From Cellulosilyticum sp. I15G10I2 (GTDB taxonomy: Bacteria > Bacillota > Clostridia > Lachnospirales > Cellulosilyticaceae), in contig NZ_FMMP01000015.1 of the NCBI RefSeq assembly GCF_900095725.1, positions 164,364 to 228,363 of the forward strand: a stretch of 64,000 bases of DNA, in the 5' to 3' direction. The notes beneath the pieces were generated by a model. That model searched no databases, had not been told where the DNA came from, and saw only the letters and a list, made by a program, of their open reading frames with translations. Shown here piece by piece: positions 9,368 to 17,907 of the stretch. The translations under genes were made by a program, and so were the position numbers. Within the stretch, counting starts at the first letter, position 1. Every line of letters begins with the position of its first letter.

Positions 9368-9461
9368 ATAGTTACCTCCATATAATGCGTATAGGATAGC
9401 TCTATGGCATTTAAACCATCAGAATGCAGTACAAAGTGTTTTGTGATTATTCTATTCTATT

Positions 9462-9477
9462 ATACTATGTGTAGTAT
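9462..9477. promoter_or_regulatory. Inverted repeat upstream of CDF gene
   Basis: ATACTA-TGTG-TAGTAT about 95 bp upstream of the CDF start, in the shared region with the MmcQ-like gene. It could be a metal-regulator operator; no regulator gene is adjacent. Confidence 0.25.
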
Positions 9478-9595
9478 CTTAAAGTGGTGCAAATATAAAA
9501 AACTATATTTTCTAGTTTGGTATACATATATTTTCTGAGGAATTATAATGAACATTAGCAGGGTAAAAAACCTAAAACAGAACAAGGAGAAAGAT

Positions 9596-9940
9596 ATGGA
9601 TATAAAAGCATACTGTTTATCATTGCCTATGGCGACATTAGATTATCCATTTGGAGAGACGCCAATGGTGATAAAAGTCAATAACAAGATGTTTGCACTT
9701 ATTAGTAACGCAGGGGACGTTTCTTTAAAATGTGAGCCGCTTCAAGCTTTAGCTTATCGTGACATGTTTGAAGCAGTTATACCAGGCTACCACCTTAATA
9801 AACAACATTGGAATACAATTAAACCGAACTTGGATATAGATGATGAAATGCTTAAAAGGATGGTTAGGGAATCCTATAAAGCTGTTGTTAATACATTTCC
9901 TAAGAAAGATAGAGCGTACTATTTAAACTTATTATTTTAA
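9596..9940 (+). CDS. MmcQ/YjbR-family protein
   Basis: 114-residue MmcQ/YjbR-type protein, a small CyaY-like alpha/beta fold sometimes described as DNA-binding; the biological role is unsettled. Typical features are TLDYPFGETPMVIKVNNKMFAL, the SLKCEP turn, and HLNKQHWNTI near the middle. ATG 9596 follows AAGGAGAAAG and gives the usual family length; the frame also reaches 9548, without a ribosome site. Directly downstream is the MerR gene with its own promoter, so the two genes are neighbours but probably separately controlled. Confidence 0.87.
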   Translation: MDIKAYCLSLPMATLDYPFGETPMVIKVNNKMFALISNAGDVSLKCEPLQALAYRDMFEAVIPGYHLNKQHWNTIKPNLDIDDEMLKRMVRESYKAVVNTFPKKDRAYYLNLLF

Positions 9941-9951
9941 AAAAACACCTA

Positions 9952-9982
9952 TTGACTTTAACCTTGGGGGAAGGTATACACT
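9952..9982 (+). promoter_or_regulatory. MerR-type promoter with 19-bp spacer and operator dyad
   Basis: TTGACT and TACACT are separated by 19 bp, the over-long spacing that MerR proteins correct by twisting DNA. Inside the spacer is a perfect dyad, ACCTT-GGGGG-AAGGT (9961-9975). An alternative -10 TATACA with 17-bp spacing also exists. It lies 47 bp before the MerR start, so autoregulation is likely. Confidence 0.85.
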
Positions 9983-10028
9983 TACCTTGTCGACGTCAAT
10001 TGAATAAGGATAGGAGGGGGAGATAAAT

Positions 10029-10841
10029 ATTTTTACCATTGGAATGTTTTCAAAAATAAACAGAATTACTACAAAAACACTTAGACACTATGATGAAATA
10101 GGATTATTAAAACCTGAGCATGTAGATGCATTTACAGGATACAGGTACTATACAACAAGTCAGCTCATGCAGCTTCATAAAATTATAACGCTAAAACAAA
10201 TGGGACTATCGCTTAGTGATATCAAAGAAGTATTAAGTAATCCTAAAGCCATTGATCTATTTCTAAAGCTAAAAGAGCAGGATGTTTTAAATACCCTAAG
10301 AGCTGAAAATGCGAAACTATTACAAATCCGCAGCTATCTAAGCTGTATAAAAGGAGAGAATCAGAAAATGTATACACCAATTATTAAAGAATTGCCAGAA
10401 GTAATCGTAGCCTCTATGAGACAGGTAGTAGCAAGTTATGAGGAGTTTTTTCATCTTTGTCCCAATGTAATGGCAAAGGAAATGGAACGTTTAGGTTGCA
10501 TATGTGCTGTGCCGGCGTATTGTTTTAATATTTACCATGATGGTGAATATAAAGAAAAAGATATTGATGTAGAAATTTGTGAAGCTGTAACTGAGCTTAA
10601 AGAGGATACCGCGCTATTAAAGTTTAAAAAAATGGATAAAGTATCTCGTGCGGTTTGTGTGCTTCATAAAGGACCCTATAATAATCTTGGTGAAGCATAT
10701 GCCTTCATCTTTAACTGGATTAAAGAAAACAACTATGAAGTGATTGATGATCCAAGAGAATCCTTTATTGATGGTATTTGGAATAAAGAAAGTGAAGAAG
10801 ATTGGCTGACAGAAGTGCAAGTACCTGTTTGTATGAAATAA
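10029..10841 (+). CDS. MerR-family regulator with GyrI-like effector domain, apparent ATT start
   Basis: Multidrug-type transcription regulator of the BmrR/BltR class, about 270 residues. N-terminal winged helix: FTIGMFSKI, TTKTLRHYDEIGLLKP, GYRYYTTSQL; then a coiled-coil dimerisation helix and a C-terminal GyrI-like drug-binding domain from about residue 115 (ending VQVPVCMK). The AGGAGGGGG ribosome site (10012-10020) lies 8 bp before ATT at 10029, and translation from there yields the canonical MerR beginning (M)FTIGMFSKI. The first ATG, at 10044, lies 23 bp from the ribosome site and would delete the start of the first strand. No efflux pump is adjacent; the gene may mainly control itself or remote genes. 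Confidence 0.85.
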   Translation: MFTIGMFSKINRITTKTLRHYDEIGLLKPEHVDAFTGYRYYTTSQLMQLHKIITLKQMGLSLSDIKEVLSNPKAIDLFLKLKEQDVLNTLRAENAKLLQIRSYLSCIKGENQKMYTPIIKELPEVIVASMRQVVASYEEFFHLCPNVMAKEMERLGCICAVPAYCFNIYHDGEYKEKDIDVEICEAVTELKEDTALLKFKKMDKVSRAVCVLHKGPYNNLGEAYAFIFNWIKENNYEVIDDPRESFIDGIWNKESEEDWLTEVQVPVCMK

Positions 10842-10958
10842 ACTTATATATTATAAGTGTAATATTGAAGAATTTCCCATAGAGGCTAAATACGCATATG
10901 AAAGCTTAAAAAATAAATAATAAGATAAACAAAGAAATATTGAAGGGAAGAATAATCT

Positions 10959-11072
10959 ATGAAAAAATCTTTAATTCTATTCCTTGTTATAGGTATAGTT
11001 AGTTGTACTTTAAGTGGGTGTGCGAGATGGGAAAGAGATGAGACTGAGATTAGTACTTTTTTAGGTAAATAA
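10959..11072 (+). CDS. 37-residue micro-lipoprotein
   Basis: A short frame with a GAAGGGAAG ribosome site encodes a lysine-led hydrophobic signal peptide ending in the lipobox LSGC (Cys21), then only 16 residues (ARWERDETEISTFLGK). Processing would leave a tiny lipid-anchored peptide. It is followed by a good terminator, which argues that it is a real transcription unit. It could be an entericidin-like membrane peptide, a signalling lipopeptide precursor, or a truncated lipoprotein; no homologue is recognised. Confidence 0.6.
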   Translation: MKKSLILFLVIGIVSCTLSGCARWERDETEISTFLGK

Positions 11073-11085
11073 ATAAAGGTTTAAT

Positions 11086-11126
11086 ACTACCTAATAGATT
11101 AACTAACTATTGGGTAGTGTTTTTTT
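11086..11126 (+). terminator. Rho-independent terminator
   Basis: ACTACCTAATAG / CTATTGGGTAGT stem (one G-U pair) with a 9-nt loop and a run of seven T. It ends the micro-lipoprotein transcript and overlaps the 3' end of the converging DUF606 gene. Confidence 0.85.
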
Positions 11127-11549
11127 ATCTATTATTAAATTATAGGTTAAGCCGGCCAAGACAAAAAAACCACCGAGTATTTTGCCGGCAGATAATAAAT
11201 CGAACCTCATGTAGTCGATAATAATACCAACAAAAAACTGACCTATAAAAACTAAAAGCGTTAAATAAAAGCTAGAGATTTTAGATGTCATGTAAGTGGA
11301 CAATATAACGATTAGAACGCCTATAAGCCCGCCAAGATAAGCCCACCAAGGGATGTTATGTAAGTTTGCTCGAAGCGGATACAAGGTTTCTTGACTAAAT
11401 ATTAAAATGGTAAAGGAGAATAGTAATCCAACAACATAGTTGAAAAATGTCCCCTCAAAAACACCAATTCTTTTAGCAAGATTAGCATTTATAATTCTGG
11501 CAGCTACAATAGAAACGCCAGCTAAAAATGATAGTATTATGACGAACAT
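11103..11549 (-). CDS. DUF606/YdcZ-type DMT transporter subunit
   Basis: 148-residue half-size member of the drug/metabolite transporter superfamily (DUF606, YdcZ-like), with four or five membrane helices: residues 1-20, 35-54 (FFNYVVGLLFSFTILIF), 67-90 (WWAYLGGLIGVLIVILS), 93-115 and 125-141. Members of this family usually work in pairs. It starts 13 bp after the stop of the similar gene at 11563-11985 and is almost certainly cotranscribed and heterodimeric with it. Substrate is unknown. Confidence 0.85.
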   Translation of the reverse strand: MFVIILSFLAGVSIVAARIINANLAKRIGVFEGTFFNYVVGLLFSFTILIFSQETLYPLRANLHNIPWWAYLGGLIGVLIVILSTYMTSKISSFYLTLLVFIGQFFVGIIIDYMRFDLLSAGKILGGFFVLAGLTYNLIIDKKTLPNS

Positions 11550-11562
11550 GATAACTCCTCCT

Positions 11563-11985
11563 TTAAAAAACAGCCATTATAAAGATGCCTAAGATAATAA
11601 ATAGAAGTCCAACTAGTTTCTTCTTCTCAAATTTAACAACAGTCATTTCCAATATACCAAAATGATCTATGAGAATAGATGCTAAAGATTGGCCCAGTAA
11701 ACTAAGCGCAAGGGTTAAAGAGGCACCCAGTAACGAAAAGCTTAAATTACTAAACAGAACAGTTAAGACCCCTATACCACCTGCGCTATATAAGTGGAGT
11801 GGTATTTGTGATGTGAACTTAATCTTTAATTTGCCGATTAAAAGAATGAGTATAACAGCAAAAAGCCCAGTAATATGTATCAGCACACTAGAAGTATAAT
11901 TTCCGATAGCTTGGGATAAAGTACCATTAAACAAAAGCATTATAGCGATTAAAACACCTATAAAAGCTGAAATGAATATATTCAT
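11563..11985 (-). CDS. DUF606/YdcZ-type DMT transporter subunit (partner)
   Basis: 140-residue membrane protein, the first gene of the DUF606 pair. Helices include FISAFIGVLIAIMLLFNGTL, LIHITGLFAVILILLIG and GGIGVLTVLFSNLSFSLLG. The central repeat resembles that of the downstream partner. Start ATG follows AAAGGGGGATCAC. It is divergent from a Crp/Fnr-type regulator with a palindromic site in the shared 130 bp; this arrangement (Crp-like gene facing paired DUF606 genes) suggests the regulator controls export by the pair. Confidence 0.85.
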   Translation of the reverse strand: MNIFISAFIGVLIAIMLLFNGTLSQAIGNYTSSVLIHITGLFAVILILLIGKLKIKFTSQIPLHLYSAGGIGVLTVLFSNLSFSLLGASLTLALSLLGQSLASILIDHFGILEMTVVKFEKKKLVGLLFIILGIFIMAVF

Positions 11986-12043
11986 AAGTGATCCCCCTTT
12001 TAAAACTTTAATACTAATTTATCATGATATGCTTGCAGAGCGT

Positions 12044-12059
12044 TATGACATATGTCATA
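12044..12059. promoter_or_regulatory. 16-bp perfect palindrome, probable Crp-like operator
   Basis: TATGACATATGTCATA lies midway between the divergent DUF606 and Crp-like genes. Its dyad symmetry and TGACA half-site fit a Crp/Fnr dimer site. The assignment to the adjacent regulator is inferred from position. Confidence 0.65.
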
Positions 12060-12115
12060 TTAGAAATAAGACATCGTAGTTTGAGTTTGTATAAAAGATT
12101 CAAAGGAGAAAGCTG

Positions 12116-12811
12116 ATGATAAAAATAAATGATTCTGAGAAGCTGAATCACTATGTGGCCAAGTATGATATTGATAAGCTATTTGATGAGGATGCAAAAA
12201 CTTTTATAGAATTATTGTTTTTTAAAAAAAATGAGTATATTTGCAGGCAAGATGAACCTATTCATTACCTATTTTTCTTTGTAGAAGGCAAGGCGAAAAT
12301 TTTTACAACACAAGGTAATGGCAAGTCTTTGCTGCTGAGTTTTTATCAAGAATTTAAAGTATTAGGAGATTTAGAGATTATTAATTTTGAAGTAGCAACT
12401 GCAAATGTACAAGCTATAGAAGATACTTATTGCTTAGGCATCCCCGTTGAACAGGTAAGAACATACTTATTTAATAATGTGAAGCTTTTAAGATTTATCT
12501 GTCAATCTCTAGGTGAAAAGTTAAATAGGTGTACTAAAAATAGTTCTGTTAACTTGCTCTATCCTCTTGAGAATAGATTGGCAAGTTATATGCTTGCAAC
12601 TGCACCCAAAGAAGAGCTTAATGGAGAGAATATAATAAAGCTAAATGAAAATTTAACCGAGGTATCAGAACTATTAGGAACAAGCTACAGACATTTGTTA
12701 AGAACTTTAGATAATCTATGTTCAAAAAATATTATCAAAAAGAAGGGACATGGTTTTGAAGTTTTGGATGAAAGAGCTTTAAAAAAGCTTGCGGAAAACG
12801 TCTATAAATAA
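12116..12811 (+). CDS. Crp/Fnr-family transcription regulator (YeiL-like)
   Basis: 231-residue regulator. The N-terminal cyclic-nucleotide-type beta-roll covers about 20-140 (KKNEYICRQDEPIHYLFFFVEGKAKI, LLSFYQEFKVLGDLE). A dimer helix and a C-terminal winged helix follow (LTEVSELLGTSYRHLLRTLDNL). The glycine-rich cAMP-binding signature is degenerate, so it need not bind cAMP. Only scattered cysteines are present (such as Cys44 and Cys102), with no obvious Fe-S cluster set. Start ATG 12116 follows AAAGGAGAAAG. It is divergent from the DUF606 transporter pair with a palindrome between them. Confidence 0.88.
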   Translation: MIKINDSEKLNHYVAKYDIDKLFDEDAKTFIELLFFKKNEYICRQDEPIHYLFFFVEGKAKIFTTQGNGKSLLLSFYQEFKVLGDLEIINFEVATANVQAIEDTYCLGIPVEQVRTYLFNNVKLLRFICQSLGEKLNRCTKNSSVNLLYPLENRLASYMLATAPKEELNGENIIKLNENLTEVSELLGTSYRHLLRTLDNLCSKNIIKKKGHGFEVLDERALKKLAENVYK

Positions 12812-12944
12812 GAGAGATTTTAAAAGGTGATTATAGAGAATTTGTCTAAGTTTAACATTGCAAATAGAAGGTTTAGAAAGAATAATGGTATATTTATATA
12901 ATAAACTATTGCATTTAAGACTTACTTGTGGTATATTTTTATTA

Positions 12945-12959
12945 AGGAAAACGTTTGCC
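12945..12959. promoter_or_regulatory. RbsR operator upstream of rbsR
   Basis: AGGAAAACGTTTGCC, a LacI-family-type palindrome around the central CG, 29 bp before the rbsR start. The identical 15-mer occurs at 14013-14027. It also resembles a CcpA cre site with two mismatches. Confidence 0.8.
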
Positions 12960-12988
12960 CTGTATTTTTTTATAGATAGAGGAGAAGT

Positions 12989-13993
12989 ATGAAAACAACA
13001 ATAAAAGATATTGCACAAAAAGCCAATGTATCAGTTGGTACAGTTTCCAAAATTCTTAATAAAAAAGATGGGCATATTAGTGATGAAACAAGGCAAAAAG
13101 TCATGGCGACAGCTAAGGAGCTTAATTATACGCCAAATACTTTAGCAAGGAGTCTTGTAACAAGGCAAACAAAAACAATAGGTCTTATTTTACCTGATAT
13201 TTCAAACCCTTTCTTTCCAGAACTTGCAAGAGGTGCAGAGGATAAGGCGAGTGAAGCTGGTTACAGTATTATGTACTGTAATACGGATGATGATATGAAA
13301 AAGGAAGATAAATATATCCAAATGCTTACTGAAAAAATGGTTGATGGCATTATTATTACCCAATCTACTGCGAGAAAGATGACATCAGAAAAGCTTCAAT
13401 CAGTAACCACACCCATTGTTCTTATAGACAGAGATGTAGAAGGAGAAGGGATCCGTGGAAAGGTGCTTGTTGATAACTTGATGGGAGCTTATGAGGCGAT
13501 GAAGCATTTAATTTTAAAAGGTCATAAAAAAATCGTATTTGTTGCCGGGCCGCTTACTTCAAATACAACGAAGGCAAGGCTAGAGGGCTATAAAAAGGCT
13601 TTAAAAGAGTTTAAGATTCCTTTTAATCAAAACTATATTTTAGAGGGACAATATAAAAGTGAATGGGGTTTTAATGCGGTTAAGCAGCTGTTTGAAAAAG
13701 ACTATGATTTTGATGCAGTGTTTTGCGGCAATGATCTTATTGCTATTAGTGTAGTTAGAGCCCTAAAAGATGCTGGTAAACTAATACCACAAAACATAGC
13801 GGTTATAGGATATGATGATATACCCATGGCAAGTCTTATAGAACCTCCCTTAACGACAGTGCGTCAGCCAATCTATGAGATGGGGTATCATGCCGCCGAG
13901 ATGCTGGTAGATATTATTGAAAACCCAAATGAAGATATAGAAGAAAGAAGCGTATTATTAGATACGCAACTAATAATAAGAAAAACGACTTGA
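12989..13993 (+). CDS. rbsR: Ribose operon repressor, LacI family
   Basis: 334-residue LacI/GalR regulator. HTH at the N-terminus (TIKDIAQKANVSVGTVSKILN), hinge helix TPNTLARSLVTRQT, then a periplasmic-binding-protein-like effector domain with IGLILPDISNPFF and the ending VIGYDDIPMASLIEPPLTTVRQP. It heads the ribose cluster, and identical operators precede it and rbsK, so it very probably represses both its own gene and rbsKDACB until ribose or a derivative is present. Start ATG follows GAGGAGAAGT. Confidence 0.92.
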   Translation: MKTTIKDIAQKANVSVGTVSKILNKKDGHISDETRQKVMATAKELNYTPNTLARSLVTRQTKTIGLILPDISNPFFPELARGAEDKASEAGYSIMYCNTDDDMKKEDKYIQMLTEKMVDGIIITQSTARKMTSEKLQSVTTPIVLIDRDVEGEGIRGKVLVDNLMGAYEAMKHLILKGHKKIVFVAGPLTSNTTKARLEGYKKALKEFKIPFNQNYILEGQYKSEWGFNAVKQLFEKDYDFDAVFCGNDLIAISVVRALKDAGKLIPQNIAVIGYDDIPMASLIEPPLTTVRQPIYEMGYHAAEMLVDIIENPNEDIEERSVLLDTQLIIRKTT

Positions 13994-14012
13994 CTTATTT
14001 TTTTAGCATTTT

Positions 14013-14027
14013 AGGAAAACGTTTGCC
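14013..14027. promoter_or_regulatory. RbsR operator upstream of rbsK
   Basis: AGGAAAACGTTTGCC, identical to 12945-12959, 33 bp before rbsK. It supports a second, RbsR-controlled promoter between rbsR and rbsK. Confidence 0.8.
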
Positions 14028-14060
14028 TAGTAGTGCATATTTCTATGAGGAGGTTAAGAT

Positions 14061-14972
14061 ATGATTACAGTTGTTGGAAGTTTAAACATGGACTTAGTAA
14101 CTAAAACAGATAAGGTACCTAAGGTAGGAGAGACATTTTTGGGTGTTGAGTTTAAGCAGGCAGCAGGCGGAAAAGGTGCAAATCAGGCAGATGCCATTGC
14201 GAAGCTTGGCGGAAAAGTTGCAATGATAGGCAGAGTAGGGAGTGATCAATTTGGAAAAACTCTTATAGAGAGCTTGAAGCATGATGGGGTTGAAGTATCT
14301 CAAGTTCAAGTAACAGAAGGTATCTCTACAGGTATTGCGACTATTATTGTAAATGGTGACGGCGATAATTCAATCATCGTGGTGTCAGGTGCAAATTTTA
14401 AGTTAATACCACAAGACATTGATAGAGCTGAAGAAGTCATTAAGGAATCAGCTATAATGATTGCACAACTTGAAGTGCCCATAGGCGTCATTAAGTATGC
14501 CTTTAAAAAGGCAAAGCAATATGGCAAGTATACGGTATTAAATCCTGCACCAGCAAGAGAACTTGATCAAGAACTTCTGGAGCTTACAGATCTCTTGGTT
14601 CCTAATGAAACAGAACTTGAAATACTAAGCGGCAGAACGCTTGTAACAAAAGATGATATGCTCGTGGCAGCAAAAGAACTTATGCAAAAAGGTGTAAAAG
14701 AAATGATTGTTACACTAGGTGGCAATGGATGTCTTCATATTAATAAGACAAGCAGCAATCATTATCCTGCACATCTTGTAGAAGCAGTAGATACAACAGC
14801 GGCAGGAGATAGCTTTATTGGAGCCATAGCAACGGCACTTTCTGAGGGTAAATCAATTGAAGCAGCTATTCATTTTGCAGCCAAGGTCAGCGCGCTTACA
14901 GTAACACGGGAGGGTGCACAAGATTCTTTACCTACCAAAAAAGAAGTAGAAGAATACATGACAGACATTTAG
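14061..14972 (+). CDS. rbsK: Ribokinase
   Basis: 303-residue PfkB-family sugar kinase that phosphorylates ribose to ribose 5-phosphate in the cytoplasm. Signatures: GSLNMDLV at the start, AGGKGANQADAIAKLGG (substrate lid and PfkB motif 1), and DTTAAGDSFIGA (PfkB motif 2, catalytic Asp250). Length matches known ribokinases. Start ATG follows TGAGGAGGTTAAG. It is the first structural gene behind the second RbsR operator; rbsD begins 16 bp downstream. Confidence 0.95.
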   Translation: MITVVGSLNMDLVTKTDKVPKVGETFLGVEFKQAAGGKGANQADAIAKLGGKVAMIGRVGSDQFGKTLIESLKHDGVEVSQVQVTEGISTGIATIIVNGDGDNSIIVVSGANFKLIPQDIDRAEEVIKESAIMIAQLEVPIGVIKYAFKKAKQYGKYTVLNPAPARELDQELLELTDLLVPNETELEILSGRTLVTKDDMLVAAKELMQKGVKEMIVTLGGNGCLHINKTSSNHYPAHLVEAVDTTAAGDSFIGAIATALSEGKSIEAAIHFAAKVSALTVTREGAQDSLPTKKEVEEYMTDI

Positions 14973-14988
14973 AACAGGAGAAGATTTC

Positions 14989-15408
14989 ATGAAAAAAGGT
15001 ATTCTTATTCATTCAGAAATATCTTATGCTATTAGCAAACTAGGTCATGGAGATGACATTGTTATAGCTGATAGCGGTTTACCTATTCCAAATAAAGTAC
15101 AAAGAATAGATTTAGCATTAGCAGAGGGCATACCTTCTTTTATGCAAGTATTAAATGTTGTTTTAAGCGAACAACGCGTAGAGGAAGTCATTATTGCACA
15201 GGAGGTAAAAGAGCGTAACCCAAAGGTGTACGAACAACTATTAGAAACTGTTTGCAATTATGAAAAGACAGAACAGATTAAGCTTAAAATAACAGAAGTT
15301 TCTCATGAAGTATTTAAAATGGAGACTCAAAAAGCCAAGGCAATCATAAGGACAGGAGAATATACGCCTTATGCAAATATCATATTAAGATCAGGAGTGG
15401 TTTTTTAA
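14989..15408 (+). CDS. rbsD: D-ribose pyranase
   Basis: 139-residue RbsD/FucU-fold mutarotase that converts beta-ribopyranose to the furanose form used by ribokinase. [22 protein letters not shown] contains the catalytic His20; ADSGLPIP is the other hallmark, and the C-terminus has [15 protein letters not shown]. Full family length. It lies between rbsK and rbsA in one operon, with tight spacing on both sides (16 and 13 bp). Confidence 0.95.
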   Translation: MKKGILIHSEISYAISKLGHGDDIVIADSGLPIPNKVQRIDLALAEGIPSFMQVLNVVLSEQRVEEVIIAQEVKERNPKVYEQLLETVCNYEKTEQIKLKITEVSHEVFKMETQKAKAIIRTGEYTPYANIILRSGVVF

Positions 15409-15421
15409 GAGGAGGATTGTC

Positions 15422-16927
15422 ATGGATCATACAATTTTAGAAATGAAAGGAATTACAAAAGAATTTCCAGGGGTGAAAGCATTAAACTCAGTTGATTTTC
15501 GTATCATTCGAGGCAAAATTATGGCACTGCTTGGTGAAAATGGTGCAGGTAAGTCTACATTGATGAAAATACTTACTGGCGTATATCCTAAAACACAGGG
15601 ATCTATCCTATATGAGAATGAAGAGGTAACATTTAATTCCACAAAAGACTCTCAAGAAAAGGGCATTGCAATCATACACCAGGAACTTAACCTGATCCCT
15701 CAGCTTACCATGGGAGAGAATATCTTTTTGGGCCGAGAGCCAGTAAATGCAGCACGTAAAATTGACTCAAAAGCCCTATACAAAGAGGCTGAGGCTCTGC
15801 TTAAAAGACTAGGCGTAACAGAGGATCCCCGGACCATTACCGGAGAACTTAGTATAGGTAAGCAGCAAATGGTTGAGATTGCAAAAGCATTATCCTTGGA
15901 TGCAAAAATAATTATTATGGATGAACCAACGGATGCGCTTACAGACAACGAGACAGAAAACCTTTTTAGAGTCATGAGGGAGTTAAAAGAAGAAGGTCGC
16001 AGCCTTGTATATATCTCACATCGCTTAAAAGAGATTTTTGAGGTATGTGATTATGCAACGGTTCTTAGAGATGGAGAGTTTGTAGCAGAACATGCAGTAA
16101 GTGAATTAACAGAGGATAAAATTATTGAACTCATGGTGGGGCGAAAGCTTACTGAACAATTTCCTAGGATAGAGTCTTATTTAGGAGAATGCGTACTGGA
16201 AGTTAAAAATTTATCTAATAAATATATAAGGGATGTTAATTTTACACTTAGAAAAGGTGAGATAGTTGGCATTGCAGGGTTAATGGGGGCAGGAAGAACG
16301 GAACTTGCTAAGACTATTTACGGAGCAATTCCCAAAGATAGGGGAGAGATCCTTATAGACGGCAAATCAGCAGAGATAAAGTCTCCACAGCAGGGCATAA
16401 AGATGGGGATATCTTATGTGTCAGAGGATAGAAAAAGAAATGGCTTAGTATTAAGTCTTTCGATCAAGGAGAATATGACCCTATCAGCACTAAAAGACTT
16501 TTCAATTGCCTTAGGGACGATTAGTAATACACAAGAAGAAGTCGTTTCAAATGATTATGTAAAAAAAATGTCTGTAAAAACACCAGGTATTAATCAGCTT
16601 GTTAAAAATTTAAGCGGCGGCAATCAACAAAAAGTATCTATTACTAAAAGTCTTATGACAAAGCCTAAGATACTGATATTGGATGAGCCTACAAGAGGTG
16701 TAGATGTAGGTGCAAAGAAAGAAATCTATGACATTATTAACAGTTTTAAGAAAGAGGGAATGAGTATTATTATGATTTCCTCAGAGATCCCTGAGATTCT
16801 AGGTATGAGTGACCGTATTCTTGTTATGCATGAAGGTAAGATAACTGGGGAACTAAATAGAGAAGCTGCAACTCAGGAGAGTATCATGAAATGTGCAGTT
16901 GGTGTAAAGGGAGGCGCAAATAAATGA
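15422..16927 (+). CDS. rbsA: Ribose ABC transporter ATP-binding protein
   Basis: 501-residue duplicated ATPase of the sugar CUT2 class. Domain 1 has Walker [10 protein letters not shown] (38-46), signature [15 protein letters not shown] and Walker [11 protein letters not shown]. Domain 2 has the usual degenerate Walker A ([10 protein letters not shown]) with signature [15 protein letters not shown] and Walker [11 protein letters not shown]. This asymmetry is normal for RbsA-type proteins. In Walker B of domain 1 the common DEPTAAL is DEPTDAL. It powers ribose import with RbsC and RbsB; its stop overlaps the rbsC start by four bases (ATGA). Confidence 0.96.
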   Translation: MDHTILEMKGITKEFPGVKALNSVDFRIIRGKIMALLGENGAGKSTLMKILTGVYPKTQGSILYENEEVTFNSTKDSQEKGIAIIHQELNLIPQLTMGENIFLGREPVNAARKIDSKALYKEAEALLKRLGVTEDPRTITGELSIGKQQMVEIAKALSLDAKIIIMDEPTDALTDNETENLFRVMRELKEEGRSLVYISHRLKEIFEVCDYATVLRDGEFVAEHAVSELTEDKIIELMVGRKLTEQFPRIESYLGECVLEVKNLSNKYIRDVNFTLRKGEIVGIAGLMGAGRTELAKTIYGAIPKDRGEILIDGKSAEIKSPQQGIKMGISYVSEDRKRNGLVLSLSIKENMTLSALKDFSIALGTISNTQEEVVSNDYVKKMSVKTPGINQLVKNLSGGNQQKVSITKSLMTKPKILILDEPTRGVDVGAKKEIYDIINSFKKEGMSIIMISSEIPEILGMSDRILVMHEGKITGELNREAATQESIMKCAVGVKGGANK

Positions 16928-17868
16928 GAACATTGCTACAGAAAGATATACTCATGAAATACAAGTCAGTTATAGGGTTGATTCTCTTTTCAGCCATTGT
17001 AACAATCATTAATCCAAGTTTTTTAAGTATGTCTAATATACTTAATGTATTTAGACAAACATCTATTAACGCTATTATTGCTGCAGGAATGACATTTATT
17101 ATACTTACAGGCGGGATTGATCTTTCAGTAGGGTCTATACTTGCAGTAGCAGGTGCTATTGCAGCCACGATGGTTACAGATGGGCAGAATGTAGTTATTG
17201 TGCTCCTTGCAACACTTCTGATAGGCGCTGTAATTGGAGCGCTCAACGGTATTATCATCAGCAAAGGAAAGGTACAAGCTTTTATTGCCACATTAGCTAT
17301 GATGACCTTAGCCAGAGGCTATACTTTAGTATTTACAGATGGTAAACCTATCGGGGTGGAAGCGTCAAAGAGTGCAGATGTTTTTGCATCGATAGGATCA
17401 GGTTATATACTTGGTATTCCAATTCCAATATATATTACAGTATTGGTTTTTATGATTTCATACTATATTCTAAAACATACGCGGTTTGGACGCTATATCT
17501 ATGCTATGGGTGGCAATGAGGAAGCTACTAAGTTATCGGGCATAAATGTAGACTTGGTTAAAATCTATGTTTATGCATTATCAGGGGCTTTAGCAGCCCT
17601 TGCGGGTATTATTGTTACAGCAAGACTTTCTTCAGCACAGCCACAAGCGGGTGCCGGTTATGAACTTGATGCTATTGCTGCTGTTGTACTTGGTGGTACA
17701 AGTCTTGCGGGAGGAAATGGGAATATATTTGGTACGATAGTTGGGGCGCTTATTATTGGTATCTTAAATAACTCACTGAATTTAATGAATGTATCTTCAT
17801 ACTATCAATTATTGGCCAAAGGATTGGTTATATTGATTGCGGTATTGTTGGATAGAAAAAATAAGTAA
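16924..17868 (+). CDS. rbsC: Ribose ABC transporter permease
   Basis: 314-residue CUT2 permease with eight to ten membrane helices. Characteristic segments: [12 protein letters not shown]-like [42 protein letters not shown], and [13 protein letters not shown] near the end (the ATPase-coupling loop region). It is translationally coupled to rbsA by the ATGA overlap and would form the homodimeric membrane channel for ribose. Confidence 0.95.
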   Translation: MRTLLQKDILMKYKSVIGLILFSAIVTIINPSFLSMSNILNVFRQTSINAIIAAGMTFIILTGGIDLSVGSILAVAGAIAATMVTDGQNVVIVLLATLLIGAVIGALNGIIISKGKVQAFIATLAMMTLARGYTLVFTDGKPIGVEASKSADVFASIGSGYILGIPIPIYITVLVFMISYYILKHTRFGRYIYAMGGNEEATKLSGINVDLVKIYVYALSGALAALAGIIVTARLSSAQPQAGAGYELDAIAAVVLGGTSLAGGNGNIFGTIVGALIIGILNNSLNLMNVSSYYQLLAKGLVILIAVLLDRKNK

Positions 17869-17907
17869 AAAGAGATAAGGTAAAAACGAAAACTAGGAGG
17901 AAGAAAG

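Noticed and set aside
12945-14027. CcpA cre sites instead of RbsR operators
   Set aside because: The 15-mer has two mismatches to the cre consensus, and its exact repetition before rbsR and rbsK fits the local LacI-family repressor better; dual use is not excluded.
15700-17291. Minus-strand ORFs opposite rbsA and rbsC (91 and 135 residues)
   Set aside because: They are Ser/Thr/Ile-rich shadows of conserved genes on the other strand, with no ribosome sites.
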